From Neobacillus notoginsengisoli (GTDB lineage Bacteria > Bacillota > Bacilli > Bacillales > Cytobacillaceae), in the NCBI RefSeq assembly GCF_003515685.1, contig NZ_QWEG01000004.1, positions 1 through 64,000 of the forward strand: a stretch of 64,000 nucleotides of DNA. The letters run 5' to 3'. Made by a program: the position numbers and the translations under genes. The notes beneath the pieces were generated by a model. That model was not told the DNA's origin. It worked only from the letters and a program-made list of their open reading frames with translations, and did no database searches. Shown piece by piece: positions 17,370 to 26,356 of the stretch (position 1 is the first letter of the stretch; every line of letters begins with the position of its first letter).

Positions 17370-18344
17370 ATGAATGTAAAAAGTATTAAACAAACTAGAA
17401 AAGGTATAGGCCTAGGGGCAACTTCAGCGATTGCCTGGGGAGTAGATACGGTACTCATAGGAGTAATAATAGCAAGTACACCTTTTAAGGAGGCTGTTGC
17501 ACTTGCTCCAATTATAGCTGCTTTCATGCATGACTTTTTCTCTGCACTTTGGATTTCCTTGCTGATGATTATAAAAGGTGAATTTATTAACGTATTAAAG
17601 CTGATCAAATCAAAGAGCGGAGCGATTTTAGTTTTAGGAGCAGTGTGCGGTGGACCTTTAGCCATGACCTTTTACTTTCTAGGGATCCAATATGCAGGGG
17701 TAACATATGCTGCAAGTATTGCTTCTATATTCCCTGGGATAGGTGCTGTGCTTGCTTTCTTTTTTTTAAAGGAAAAAATGAACGCAAGAACTTGGCTAGG
17801 CGTAGTTCTTAGTATCTGTGGAGTAATCGTATTAGCCTATGTGCCATCGAAAATGGACGTAGGCGGTCATTTTTTCATCGGAGTATTGTGTGCATTTGGT
17901 GCCGCTTTGTTCTGGGGGCTTGAAGGGGTAATCGGCGCATGGGGAATGAGGGGAAAAAAAGCTGTTCCTCTATTTGCGATTAATATTAGACAGATGATTT
18001 CAGCCCTGAGTTTCGGCATATTAGTTATACCGTTTGTAAAAGGATATCCTTTAGTATTTGAAGTTTCATCAACCCATGTAGTATGGTTGCTCGTGGTAGC
18101 TGGTTTATTAGGGGCCATGAATTATTCTTTATACTACTCATCAATTAATATTATCGGTGCTGCCAGGGGACAATCGCTTAACAATACTTACGTTTTTTGG
18201 GCGATCTTAACTGAAATTTTGTTTATTGGTACCTCTGTTAGCTTGCAATTTATTATAGGTACAATAATCGTCATTTTGGGTTCTGTTCTTGTTTCAGCAA
18301 CCCAAAAAGAGACAAAGGATCGAGAGCCCGTGACAACGACTTGA
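17370..18344 (+). CDS. EamA/DMT family transporter
   Basis: Membrane protein of 324 residues with about ten hydrophobic helices in two EamA halves (about residues 15-155 and 165-312). Typical end-of-half motifs are present: GIQYAGVTYAASIASIFPGIGAVLAFFFLKEK in the first half and the equivalent SINIIGAARGQSLNNTYVFWAILTEILFIG in the second. DMT members export amino acids, purines, drugs or other metabolites, and the substrate cannot be told here. AGAGGTAG precedes the ATG. It is monocistronic. Confidence 0.83.
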   Translation: MNVKSIKQTRKGIGLGATSAIAWGVDTVLIGVIIASTPFKEAVALAPIIAAFMHDFFSALWISLLMIIKGEFINVLKLIKSKSGAILVLGAVCGGPLAMTFYFLGIQYAGVTYAASIASIFPGIGAVLAFFFLKEKMNARTWLGVVLSICGVIVLAYVPSKMDVGGHFFIGVLCAFGAALFWGLEGVIGAWGMRGKKAVPLFAINIRQMISALSFGILVIPFVKGYPLVFEVSSTHVVWLLVVAGLLGAMNYSLYYSSINIIGAARGQSLNNTYVFWAILTEILFIGTSVSLQFIIGTIIVILGSVLVSATQKETKDREPVTTT

Positions 18345-18518
18345 TATAGAATTGATCGACTACACAATAGAACTTAATTTCAGTTTTCCTTGAACTATGA
18401 GCTGCTGGATTCGCGAAGTATTGGTTGGAACGTGAGATCCACAACAGAAAAGGGAGAACGGATGATTGATGCATTTAGTAAGAACCCTATTTCAGTCAAC
18501 TACTTAAAAACAAACTTA

Positions 18519-18556
18519 TAGCCCCCATGCTATTAGTATGGGGGCTGCAAAATTTA
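18519..18556 (+). terminator. Terminator-like hairpin
   Basis: AGCCCCCAT pairs with ATGGGGGCT around a 9-base loop. The following tract (GCAAAATTTATT) is weak in T. Confidence 0.6.
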
Positions 18557-18630
18557 TTAAACTTCCGTAAGGCTTTTTTATTCGGTTTGGATCACCGGTA
18601 AAAATCAGTGTAATCCTTGTTCAGGTAGTA

Positions 18631-18659
18631 TTGCCATTAACTGGTTTTGCTTATATGAT
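18631..18659 (+). promoter_or_regulatory. Sigma-A promoter of the sigma/anti-sigma gene
   Basis: TTGCCA and TATGAT are 17 bases apart, 37 bp before the start codon, which has AAGGGGG in front. This suggests housekeeping expression in addition to any autoregulation. Confidence 0.65.
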
Positions 18660-18695
18660 TAGGTATAAAGAGAGTGTTCAAGGGGGAACCGCTTT

Positions 18696-20762
18696 ATGAT
18701 TCCGGCAAAAATAGATCCTATTTCCTTTATACCGGTAAGTGGAAAAGAAGTGGATTCCATCGCCAATTGGTTCGATCAGCATAACCAATCATTCTATTTC
18801 TTGGGTTGGTCTTATCTTCGGAATCAGCAGCAAATGGAAGAGCTTTTTTACCGAGCTATTCTAAAAGTGCACAAAGAGTTTCCCAAAATAAATAGAGAAA
18901 CAACGTTCGAAATGTGGGTGACATCGATTTTTATTCAAACCTGCCGGGAGCTTTCTAAAGTTAAAAATTTCCAAGCTGAAGAAGAAGGTTTACCAAGGCA
19001 GGATTTATTTATAGCGCTTGATGAGTTGAAAGAGGATGAGAAAGAAGCGGTGGTCCTTACCTACTTAAAAGGAATCTCCCTGGAGGACGCAGCAAAACTA
19101 TTGCGCGTCTCAACGGAAAAGATCAAGCAGCTTTTGTTTTCAGGAATTCAGTCGCTTAAAAGGGGATTTGGATTCGAACGAAGCTTAAATGGCTGTAAAG
19201 AGTATCATAAATATTACATCGATTACTTTGAAAGAACCCTATCTCGGCCAGAAAAGGTTGATTTCGAAATTCATATTTATCATTGTCGGGACTGTCAGGA
19301 TGATCTGGCTGCCTTTCAGGATGTCATGCTAACGATGAAAAATTTTGATGAAGGTATTGAGGGTTTTCACGTACCGACCAATTTCATGGCAAACGTCCGA
19401 GCCAGGCTGGCAGAAAGAGAAAAGACTAGACAGCTGAAGCGTAAAAAGCGGATAAGAATGGCAACTGTTTTTGCAAGTATTTTCACATTACTAATAAGCC
19501 TTGAGGTTTTGACAGGCTCTTTTACAGGCCTTTACTATGCTTATGCAGAAAAAGATGAGCAGTTGCGAGGATTTCTGCGACAAGGTATGGGGAAAATGCT
19601 GAATCTGGAAGCGGAAAGTGAAGGACTAAAAATTAGAATCAAGAGTGCGGTTACTGATGAGTTTCAGACGCTCATTTTTTATGAAATTGAGGACACAGCT
19701 GATGAACACCAATATATGATTTTCCTTGATAATGGGGCGGCAGTAGAGAACCATTATCAAATCATGAAGAGTGATAATTATCCGAGGTTTTATCCTCCTG
19801 ACCTTGAGTCGGAGGCGAATAATAAGGAAAAGAACGTATATCGTGGAAAAATTACTCTCTCGCCTCTGAAAAAAGAAAAGGCAACGATTCAGCTTAAGAT
19901 CACAAAGCTCCAGAAGGTGAACCGTGATGTTTCCAGCCTACATAATGTTTATTTTTTAGATGAGGCAGGAAGTAAAACGGTTGAGTGGAAATTTGAGATT
20001 CCTGTGGTAAAACAGCCGTTTTCCGAATATGCATTGGACCAAGAGACGGAAGTCGACGGCATCCCTGTCCGATTAGAAAAACTAATTATCGCGCCAACGG
20101 CAACGATTTTACGATATTCCATTCAAAATGGACTGCCGAATAAGCGAATCGAATATCTTAGTTTCAACAACCTTGAAGTAAACAATAAAAAAGCGAAAGC
20201 TGAAAAGTATGGAAACAATTATATAGAAGAAAAAATGGGTTGGATTACTTTTCAGGCTCATTTTGACCCGCTTTTTAAGATAAAGCCGAAAGAAGTCAAT
20301 CTTCAATTGGAATCTGCCGTTATAACAGTAGAAGACAAAAAAACGGTCGAACTCGATGCTTCAAAGCGCTATCCCCAAACCTTCGAATATGCAGGAAGTA
20401 CGATTTCCATTGAAAAATTTGAAATTGGAAAGCCAACCGTTCTTGTTATGAGTAATCATGAAATTAATAATCGGGCATTTGATTCGCTTTGGTTTGATGT
20501 TGAAGGCGATTATGATGAAGGTACCACTCCGATGGAGATAGATCCTGAAGGGGTTCTGTTTGATAAAAACGGGGTTGAACATGATTCAAATGATATCATG
20601 AATTTTGAAAAAATTGAGCAGCCGCGTTATTTTACAACCGTTTATACACTGAAGTTGCAAAGTGGCAATTCTGAAGAGAAAGCCATTCCTAAAAGGATTC
20701 TGTTGCATGGATATCACAAGACAAGATATTTTGATGATGTGATGGCTATTTCGGTGAAATAA
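18696..20762 (+). CDS. Fused ECF-like sigma factor, zinc-finger anti-sigma and DUF4179-like ectodomain
   Basis: A single 688-residue chain. Residues 30-90 look like sigma region 2 (QMEELFYRAILKVHKEFP). Residues 105-158 look like region 4 (LKEDEKEAVVLTYLKGISLEDAAKLL). Residues 168-215 form a zinc-finger anti-sigma segment with HIYHCRDC (His193, Cys197, Cys200). One membrane helix spans 254-275, and the rest is extracytoplasmic, with a DUF4179-like domain to about 400 and further beta-rich domains. Sigma and anti-sigma are normally separate proteins. Here release of the sigma part would need proteolysis or a conformational signal. No frameshift is seen. DUF4179 assignment is from memory. Confidence 0.78.
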   Translation: MIPAKIDPISFIPVSGKEVDSIANWFDQHNQSFYFLGWSYLRNQQQMEELFYRAILKVHKEFPKINRETTFEMWVTSIFIQTCRELSKVKNFQAEEEGLPRQDLFIALDELKEDEKEAVVLTYLKGISLEDAAKLLRVSTEKIKQLLFSGIQSLKRGFGFERSLNGCKEYHKYYIDYFERTLSRPEKVDFEIHIYHCRDCQDDLAAFQDVMLTMKNFDEGIEGFHVPTNFMANVRARLAEREKTRQLKRKKRIRMATVFASIFTLLISLEVLTGSFTGLYYAYAEKDEQLRGFLRQGMGKMLNLEAESEGLKIRIKSAVTDEFQTLIFYEIEDTADEHQYMIFLDNGAAVENHYQIMKSDNYPRFYPPDLESEANNKEKNVYRGKITLSPLKKEKATIQLKITKLQKVNRDVSSLHNVYFLDEAGSKTVEWKFEIPVVKQPFSEYALDQETEVDGIPVRLEKLIIAPTATILRYSIQNGLPNKRIEYLSFNNLEVNNKKAKAEKYGNNYIEEKMGWITFQAHFDPLFKIKPKEVNLQLESAVITVEDKKTVELDASKRYPQTFEYAGSTISIEKFEIGKPTVLVMSNHEINNRAFDSLWFDVEGDYDEGTTPMEIDPEGVLFDKNGVEHDSNDIMNFEKIEQPRYFTTVYTLKLQSGNSEEKAIPKRILLHGYHKTRYFDDVMAISVK

Positions 20763-21081
20763 TATTTTATGTAGCATCCTAGGTATTGTCGCATATATAC
20801 TCGAAGGCACATCTAAATTGGCAGTTTCCCTCCGATGAGGGGACTGCCTTTTGTAGGTTAAAAAGCCTCTGAGTGCTGTTCTATATTTTGTTCGTTATAT
20901 CCACATCCCGAGAAGCGCTTGTTAAGTTGCTAATCAAATTGGTCTCTTCTACCCCTTTACCATGCTTGATTAGGAACTATTTACCACTAATCCCCGTAAA
21001 TATTTATAATTCCAAATATTCATGTAATTATATCCTTATTCAACTATAATGAAGGCGTTGAAATAAAAGGAGGTAGAAAAT
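20763..21081. other. Intergenic region
   Basis: 319 bp without a gene. It holds the terminator at 20819 and a TATAAT at 21045-21050 that is the likely -10 of the protease gene, without a good -35. Confidence 0.5.
20819..20856 (+). terminator. Terminator
   Basis: GGCAGTTTCCCTC pairs with GAGGGGACTGCC, followed by TTTTG. Confidence 0.8.
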
Positions 21082-22737
21082 TTGGCGAAAAAGATGATTG
21101 TTCCTGTTGTTTTGTCGCTTGGATTGATGGCAGGTGCGATTCCGGTAAACAGCGTATTCGCACAGCAGGCTAATCAAGCCCAGATTTCGAAGAAGTGGAA
21201 TGAAAGGGCAAACGTGCCGCTGTTTGTGAAGGAGCGGATTGCGGACAAGTTTTCTGCAAGCACCCCATCCAATGCATTGGCTTATTTGGAGAAGAACGCT
21301 GTGAAAACTGGCATTAAAAATCCTGGCAAAAATCTAAAGGTGAAAGGTGTAGAAAAAGATGAATTGGGTATGACTCACGTACGCTTTCATCAGTCGATTA
21401 ACGGGTTGAACGTAGAAGGGGCGGAAATGATTGTTCACTTTAATGAGGATAATGAAGTGGTATCCGTCAACGGAAGAATCAATCAAACGATAACCGATGA
21501 CGCTGTGGACACGGCAGCTTCCTTAAGCAGTGATGCTGCCCTTCGGGTGGCCCTATCGGACGTCAATGCTCCTAAAGAGCTGACATATGAACCGACTGCT
21601 GATCTTGTGGTCTATCCTTTTGAAGGTGAAAATCATACTGCCTATAAGGTGAATGTCAACTTCATGGGAGATGAGCCTGGAAACTGGTTTGTGTTTGTCG
21701 ATGCAAAAACCGGGGCGGTGATAGATAAGTATAATGGCCTCATGCATGCCGAAGAAATGAAAACTCAAAAAGGTGCTGGTAAAGGTGTCCATGGTGACCA
21801 TAGGGAAATACATATCACCCAAGTGAAGGAATCAGGCACTGGAACGAAGTTTGCTTTAGCTGATTATGCTCACAAAAACCTCGAGGGGATTTTTACGTAT
21901 GATGCCAAAAATGATAACAACGCAAGTAATGACACATTATATGTAGGAAATTCTGCAGCATTTGTGGGCGACTATGATCGGGCCGCTGTCGATGCGCATT
22001 ATAATTCTGAGAAGGTTTATGACTATTTTCTAAATGAACACGGCCGGAATTCCCTTGATGGGAAAGGAATGGCGATCGTTTCCAGGGTCCACTATGGCCA
22101 AAATTACAATAATGCATCGTGGAATGGGCGTTGGATGACGTATGGGGATGGGGATGGTGAATTCTTCATCTCACTATCAGCCGGTCTTGATGTTGCTGCC
22201 CATGAAATGACTCATGGTGTTATCACGCATTCAGCAAACTTGGTTTACCGCCATCAACCGGGCGCACTAAACGAATCGTTCGCGGATGTCTTTGGCGCAC
22301 TCGTTGATGATGACGATTGGGAAATCGGCGAGGATATTATGGCGCCGGCGGCAAAAGCTGACGGGGTAACGAGATTGCGCAGCTTGAGTGATCCAAACAG
22401 TGTCGTGGTCAGCAATCCGCAACGGGCGGCGTACGGAAGCGGAGTCTATCCGGCCCATATGGACGAATATTATCCTATGCCAACGTCAGTGGATAACGGC
22501 GGGGTCCATGTGAACTCCTCCATTCCAAACCATGCCGCATACTTGATTGGCGAGGAAATTGGCAGGCAAAAGTTAGGGCAGATCTACTATCGGGCCTTAA
22601 CGGTTTATCTAACCCCGAATTCCGAATTCAGTGACGCGCGCCGGGCGATTGTTCAATCGGCAATTGATCTTTACGGAGAAGGAAGCGATGAAGAGGCCGC
22701 TGTAAATGCTGGATTTGATGCGGTGGGAATATACTAA
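21082..22737 (+). CDS. npr: Thermolysin-family neutral metalloprotease (bacillolysin, M4)
   Basis: Secreted zinc endopeptidase made as a pre-pro-enzyme of 551 residues. The signal peptide covers about 1-28 (ending VFAQQ). The FTP/PepSY propeptide covers about 30-225, and the mature M4 domain starts near 235. Zinc ligands are HEMTH (about 374-378) and the Glu of NESFADVFG (about 396). The catalytic His is in GGVHVNSSIPNHAAYL. The start is TTG 21082 with AAAGGAGG upstream. The enzyme feeds on extracellular protein. The domain is full length with no missing key residue. Confidence 0.95.
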   Translation: MAKKMIVPVVLSLGLMAGAIPVNSVFAQQANQAQISKKWNERANVPLFVKERIADKFSASTPSNALAYLEKNAVKTGIKNPGKNLKVKGVEKDELGMTHVRFHQSINGLNVEGAEMIVHFNEDNEVVSVNGRINQTITDDAVDTAASLSSDAALRVALSDVNAPKELTYEPTADLVVYPFEGENHTAYKVNVNFMGDEPGNWFVFVDAKTGAVIDKYNGLMHAEEMKTQKGAGKGVHGDHREIHITQVKESGTGTKFALADYAHKNLEGIFTYDAKNDNNASNDTLYVGNSAAFVGDYDRAAVDAHYNSEKVYDYFLNEHGRNSLDGKGMAIVSRVHYGQNYNNASWNGRWMTYGDGDGEFFISLSAGLDVAAHEMTHGVITHSANLVYRHQPGALNESFADVFGALVDDDDWEIGEDIMAPAAKADGVTRLRSLSDPNSVVVSNPQRAAYGSGVYPAHMDEYYPMPTSVDNGGVHVNSSIPNHAAYLIGEEIGRQKLGQIYYRALTVYLTPNSEFSDARRAIVQSAIDLYGEGSDEEAAVNAGFDAVGIY

Positions 22738-22767
22738 GTTTTAGTGTTATTAAATGAATATGAGTGA

Positions 22768-22801
22768 GATCCCCCATGCTTTGAGTTTGGGGGATTTTTT
22801 T
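22768..22801 (+). terminator. Terminator after npr
   Basis: ATCCCCCA pairs with TGGGGGAT, followed by seven T. Confidence 0.88.
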
Positions 22802-22888
22802 ATGTTTCAATTTATGAAGGAGGGGTTTTTATCAAGTTCAGCAAATTGGTATAATGATTCTTATTAACTGAGAAATGAGTTGTTAGGA

Positions 22889-24133
22889 ATGAATGTGGAA
22901 ATGAATGATCATAAGGAGAATTGGTTCAGGAATATCATTCTCTTTTTGATTAGCCAGACGATTTCCTTGTTTGGATCGTCCTTGGTTCAATATGCGATTA
23001 TGTGGTATATCACGCTAACGACTGAATCAGGTGTCATGATGATGCTGTATATTCTTTGCGGCTTCATTCCAACCTTTATTCTGTCCCCGGTTGCAGGGGT
23101 TTGGGCGGACCGCTATAACCGTAAAATACTGATTGTGTTGGCGGACGGCCTGATTGCTTTAGCGACACTTATCCTGGCCATTCTCTTTTTAATGGGATAC
23201 GACCAAATATGGCTCCTTTTTGTGATGGCAGCCATCCGTGCCTTTGGAACGGGCATTCAGACGCCGGCGGTCGGTGCAATCTTGCCACAGATTGTCCCGA
23301 AGGATCGGCTGACAAAGGTAAATGGAATAATTGGAAGTATTCAAGCAATCATCATGTTTGTATCGCCAATGGTCAGTGCGGCTTTATTGGCTATGGCTTC
23401 GCTTAAAATCATCTTCTTCATTGATGTGATTACAGCAGCGATGGCGATTGTCACATTGCTCGCCTTTTTGAAAATCCCTTCACATAAAAAGGCGGCGGAA
23501 AAACAGACAAACAGCTACATGAGTGACTTTAAACAGGGATTGCGATATGTGAATCAACATGGGTACCTTAAGCAATTCTTCCTTTTCTTTGCTGTTTTCT
23601 TTGTACTGATGGCGCCTGCGGCATTTTTGACGCCATTGCAGGTGGCCCGGAGCTTTGGTAATGATGTATGGAGGCTGACAGCTATTGAAATTGCCTTTTC
23701 AATCGGTATGATGGCTGGCGGAGGCATCATTGCAACTTGGGGAGGCTTCCAAAATAAAGTGAAAACGATGGCATTTGCGAGTGTAATTATGGGCATTTGT
23801 ACCTTCGCGCTCGGTATCGTACCGATCTTTTGGATGTATTTAGCCTTCATGGCTGTTTTCGGAATTACCATGCCGATTTTCAATACTCCGACGACGGTTC
23901 TTTTGCAGGAGAAAATTGAAGAGGATTACTTAGGCAGAGTTTTCGGAGTCATGGGGATGATTTCAACTTCGATGATGCCAATTGGCATGCTTATCTTCGG
24001 CCCAATCGCAGATTTAATTAAAATTGAATGGCTGCTGATTGGGACTGGAGTTTTTATTATCTTATTAGCTATTTTGTTAGGACAAAACAAAGTGCTTTTG
24101 GAAGCAGGAAAACCGGCTATAACGGAAGAATAA
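22889..24133 (+). CDS. MFS exporter, Mef/MFS_3-like
   Basis: Twelve-helix major facilitator protein of about 414 residues, similar in style to Bacillus and Mef-type drug exporters (MFS_3). It begins NWFRNIILFLISQTISLFGSS and has the loop 2-3 motif GVWADRYNRKILIV. The start is uncertain: TTG 22880, ATG 22889 and ATG 22901 are all in frame and none has a strong ribosome binding site. The substrate is unknown; drugs or small metabolites are usual. It stands alone, with a terminator after it. Confidence 0.83.
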   Translation: MNVEMNDHKENWFRNIILFLISQTISLFGSSLVQYAIMWYITLTTESGVMMMLYILCGFIPTFILSPVAGVWADRYNRKILIVLADGLIALATLILAILFLMGYDQIWLLFVMAAIRAFGTGIQTPAVGAILPQIVPKDRLTKVNGIIGSIQAIIMFVSPMVSAALLAMASLKIIFFIDVITAAMAIVTLLAFLKIPSHKKAAEKQTNSYMSDFKQGLRYVNQHGYLKQFFLFFAVFFVLMAPAAFLTPLQVARSFGNDVWRLTAIEIAFSIGMMAGGGIIATWGGFQNKVKTMAFASVIMGICTFALGIVPIFWMYLAFMAVFGITMPIFNTPTTVLLQEKIEEDYLGRVFGVMGMISTSMMPIGMLIFGPIADLIKIEWLLIGTGVFIILLAILLGQNKVLLEAGKPAITEE

Positions 24134-24164
24134 CTTACAGTAAATGCCCGACCCTGGGGACAAT

Positions 24165-24194
24165 AAGACAACTAATTAAAAGGTTGTCTTTTTG
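24165..24194 (+). terminator. Terminator
   Basis: AAGACAAC pairs with GTTGTCTT, followed by a T run. Confidence 0.8.
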
Positions 24195-24270
24195 CGTTTA
24201 ATATCATAGTTTATGATAACGAGTAAGGTGAAAAATCCCATTTTGCAGTAGACCATGGGGGGGGAACGAG

Positions 24271-25149
24271 GTGAGGAAACTAAGCGTTTGGTGGGTAGCG
24301 GCAGTCCTCGGGTTACTTGCTGGAGCGGCTATTTGGTGGGCATCTTCTTACGCAAAAGACCATAGAGACCCGCTGAACAAATCGGATGCATTTGTTCATC
24401 ATGATGGCGAGGTGCTTTCTTGGTTCGAGTTAACGAGTAGAAATGGAAAAGTGAAGGGGAAGCTTCATCAGCAAAAGGTTATTGAAGAAACCGGGGAACC
24501 GCCGTTTATGGAAGAAAAAACATACGATGTGACTGGAAAAGTAACCGATAAAGGATACGTATTCAATGTTAATTTTGCCGGGAAGTGGCTAAGGTCTGAC
24601 GCCTGGTTTTCCGGAGAAAATCTTGTACAGAAGCAGGGGAAAAAAGACAGCAAATTATACGAGGCTGTTGGTCAAGAGCAGCTCAAAAAGTTTGTTGAAG
24701 CAAAACAAGAGGAGCTGCAAAATGCCATTTACCATTCAGAGGAAAAAGAAAAAAACCGTATAAGAGGATTTTTTTCGGAGTTGAAAAGTGTATATGGATA
24801 CCTTTCCTCCTCGGATGACGAATCTTACCAGCTGTTCCTGAAAATTGATGAAGCGCTCCTCGAAGGTGAATTAACTGGTTCACTGCTTGTTATGAATAAA
24901 GTGCGGGGTGGAGGCAACCTTTACAAGGAAAGAAAATATGAGCTGAACGGAATAACAGACGGGCGGATCGTGCGTTTTTACACGAATGTTGAAGGAAAAG
25001 AAACCAAGTTAGAAGGAAACTTTCTTGATAGCGCGGCCAAATTCAATCTGTCATTTTGGAAGACTGCTGAAAAGCTTACGTTTCATGCAGTTACGGAAGA
25101 TAAATATAAAAAGCGTTACGAGGAATTTAAAGTTAGGGCACAAAAATAA
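24271..25149 (+). CDS. Membrane-anchored protein with a duplicated beta domain, unknown function
   Basis: 292 residues from GTG 24271 (GGGGGGGAACGAG upstream). One N-terminal helix (about 5-27) anchors an extracytoplasmic part. Residues about 48-130 (VLSWFELTSRNGKVKGKLHQ... to KLYEAV) and about 190-280 (YQLFLKIDEALLEGELTGSL... to LTFHAV) look like two copies of one beta-rich domain. They are joined by a charged, probably coiled-coil helix (about 135-175). I do not recognise the family. It is monocistronic and followed by a terminator, then the first 52-bp repeat array. Confidence 0.6.
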   Translation: MRKLSVWWVAAVLGLLAGAAIWWASSYAKDHRDPLNKSDAFVHHDGEVLSWFELTSRNGKVKGKLHQQKVIEETGEPPFMEEKTYDVTGKVTDKGYVFNVNFAGKWLRSDAWFSGENLVQKQGKKDSKLYEAVGQEQLKKFVEAKQEELQNAIYHSEEKEKNRIRGFFSELKSVYGYLSSSDDESYQLFLKIDEALLEGELTGSLLVMNKVRGGGNLYKERKYELNGITDGRIVRFYTNVEGKETKLEGNFLDSAAKFNLSFWKTAEKLTFHAVTEDKYKKRYEEFKVRAQK

Positions 25150-25220
25150 ATTATATAGGAAGAAAAGCTTGCTCGTGGTAGCTAATTGTCTCGTAAATCG
25201 TAGAGAATACCGAAAAGCGT

Positions 25221-25260
25221 AAAACCATTCTTTCTCTAAAGAATGGTTTTACACTTTTTT
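25221..25260 (+). terminator. Terminator
   Basis: AAAACCATTCTTT pairs perfectly with AAAGAATGGTTTT around a 4-base loop, followed by ACACTTTTTT. Confidence 0.85.
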
Positions 25261-25317
25261 AAGGTAACTTGAATCAGTCTACGATAGAAGAAATCAAATC
25301 ACGGGGTAACAGCCTAA

Positions 25318-25660
25318 GGGATTCGGACTCTTGAGTCTGCAAAAGCTAGTTGAGAGTCCGAATCCGTGGTTGATTCGGACTCTCGAGGTCTTAAAAACAG
25401 TTTAAGAGTCCGAATCCGTGGTTGATTCGGACTCTCGAGGTCTTAAAAACAGTTTAAGAGTCCGAATCCGTGGTTGATTCGGACTCTCGAGGTCTAAAAA
25501 CAGTTTAAGAGTCCGAATCCGGGGTTGATTCGGACTCCCGAGGTCTTAAAAACAGTATTAGAGTCCGAATTCGGGGTTGATTCGGACTCACGGAGTCTCA
25601 AAAACAGTATTAGAGTCCGAATCCGGTGTTTATTTGGACTCTTAGTGTTTTAAAACCTGC
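25318..25660. repeat. 52-bp tandem dyad repeat array 1
   Basis: Left arms GATTCGGACTCT recur at 25320, 25372, 25424, 25476, 25527, 25579 and 25631, a period of 52 (once 51). Each unit has two perfect 12-base inverted arms, GATTCGGACTCT and AGAGTCCGAATC. They are separated alternately by 7 bases (CGTGGTT) and by 21 bases containing TTAAAAACAGTTTA. The end units are degenerate. It fills the gap between two convergent genes after a terminator. There is no ORF and no unique spacers, so it is not a CRISPR. Confidence 0.93.
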
Positions 25661-25678
25661 TTACATTCAATTTTTCGA

Positions 25679-26251
25679 TTAGTGCATATTAAAATGATCA
25701 CTTAGCATCTTCCAATCCTCCAAAAAATAAGGCCACAAATTTGGCCGCCGGCGCACTGCTAATGGGTGATAGGCGACGATTGTACGATATCCACGAACAT
25801 CATGCAGTTTCCCCCGTAATGTTTTTACTTCTGCCTCCTCTTTCTGAAAAAAAGATTGGACGGCGATATTACCAAGACAGAGTATAAACTGAGGCTTTTT
25901 TGCCTGCAGCTGCTGTTCCAGGTGATGTAAACAGATTTGTCTTGTTTTTTCTTTCTCATATTTCTTCGTTGGTCTCCTCTTTAGAACATAAGTTACGTAT
26001 AAGTCCTCGGCCTTTAATCCAGCCTCAAAGGCAGCATTTTGCAACGTTTGCCTCGTTCCGCAGATAAAGGAGTTTCCCCTCGTATCTTCGCGGGCACCGG
26101 GATTGTCCAATAGAACGAGGATTGGCGCATTGGGATTCCCTTCGCCCCAAACCATTCGCGAGCCGTGCTTGTCCAAGCCGCATTCACTGCAAGTTTTTTG
26201 ATTATCCGGTGTCGGATCCTCCGGCCACAAGGAAGCGCAGAAGTCAGGCAT
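25679..26251 (-). CDS. Uracil-DNA glycosylase family protein (family 4/5-like)
   Basis: DNA repair enzyme predicted to excise uracil. From ATG 26251 (AAGGAG seven bases upstream) the protein has 190 residues; an in-frame start at 26293 has no such site. Motif 1 is LLDNPGAREDTRGNSF, a variant of the usual GEaPG-x-x-E/D-D. The C-terminal motif YHPLAVRRRP matches the HPaavlR loop. CSEC near the N-terminus and further Cys residues could hold a 4Fe-4S cluster. It differs enough from textbook family 4 that the exact family and activity are open. Confidence 0.78.
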   Translation of the reverse strand: MPDFCASLWPEDPTPDNQKTCSECGLDKHGSRMVWGEGNPNAPILVLLDNPGAREDTRGNSFICGTRQTLQNAAFEAGLKAEDLYVTYVLKRRPTKKYEKEKTRQICLHHLEQQLQAKKPQFILCLGNIAVQSFFQKEEAEVKTLRGKLHDVRGYRTIVAYHPLAVRRRPNLWPYFLEDWKMLSDHFNMH

Positions 26252-26356
26252 ATTTCCACTCCTTATAGTATGTGTTGTTTTTACTATGCCCAAGGATTCC
26301 CGCCAAATATTAAACGCTGCTTTTTATCATATTAAAAATGGGGTAATGATAAGGTA

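Larger units (their letters stand above)
18345..18695. other. Intergenic region with terminator and promoter
   Basis: 351 bp without a gene. It holds a hairpin at 18519-18556 and the promoter at 18631-18659, described separately. Confidence 0.6.

Noticed and set aside
25318-25660. CRISPR array
   Set aside because: Units repeat in full, including spacers. There are no unique spacers and no cas genes. The same holds for the other three arrays.
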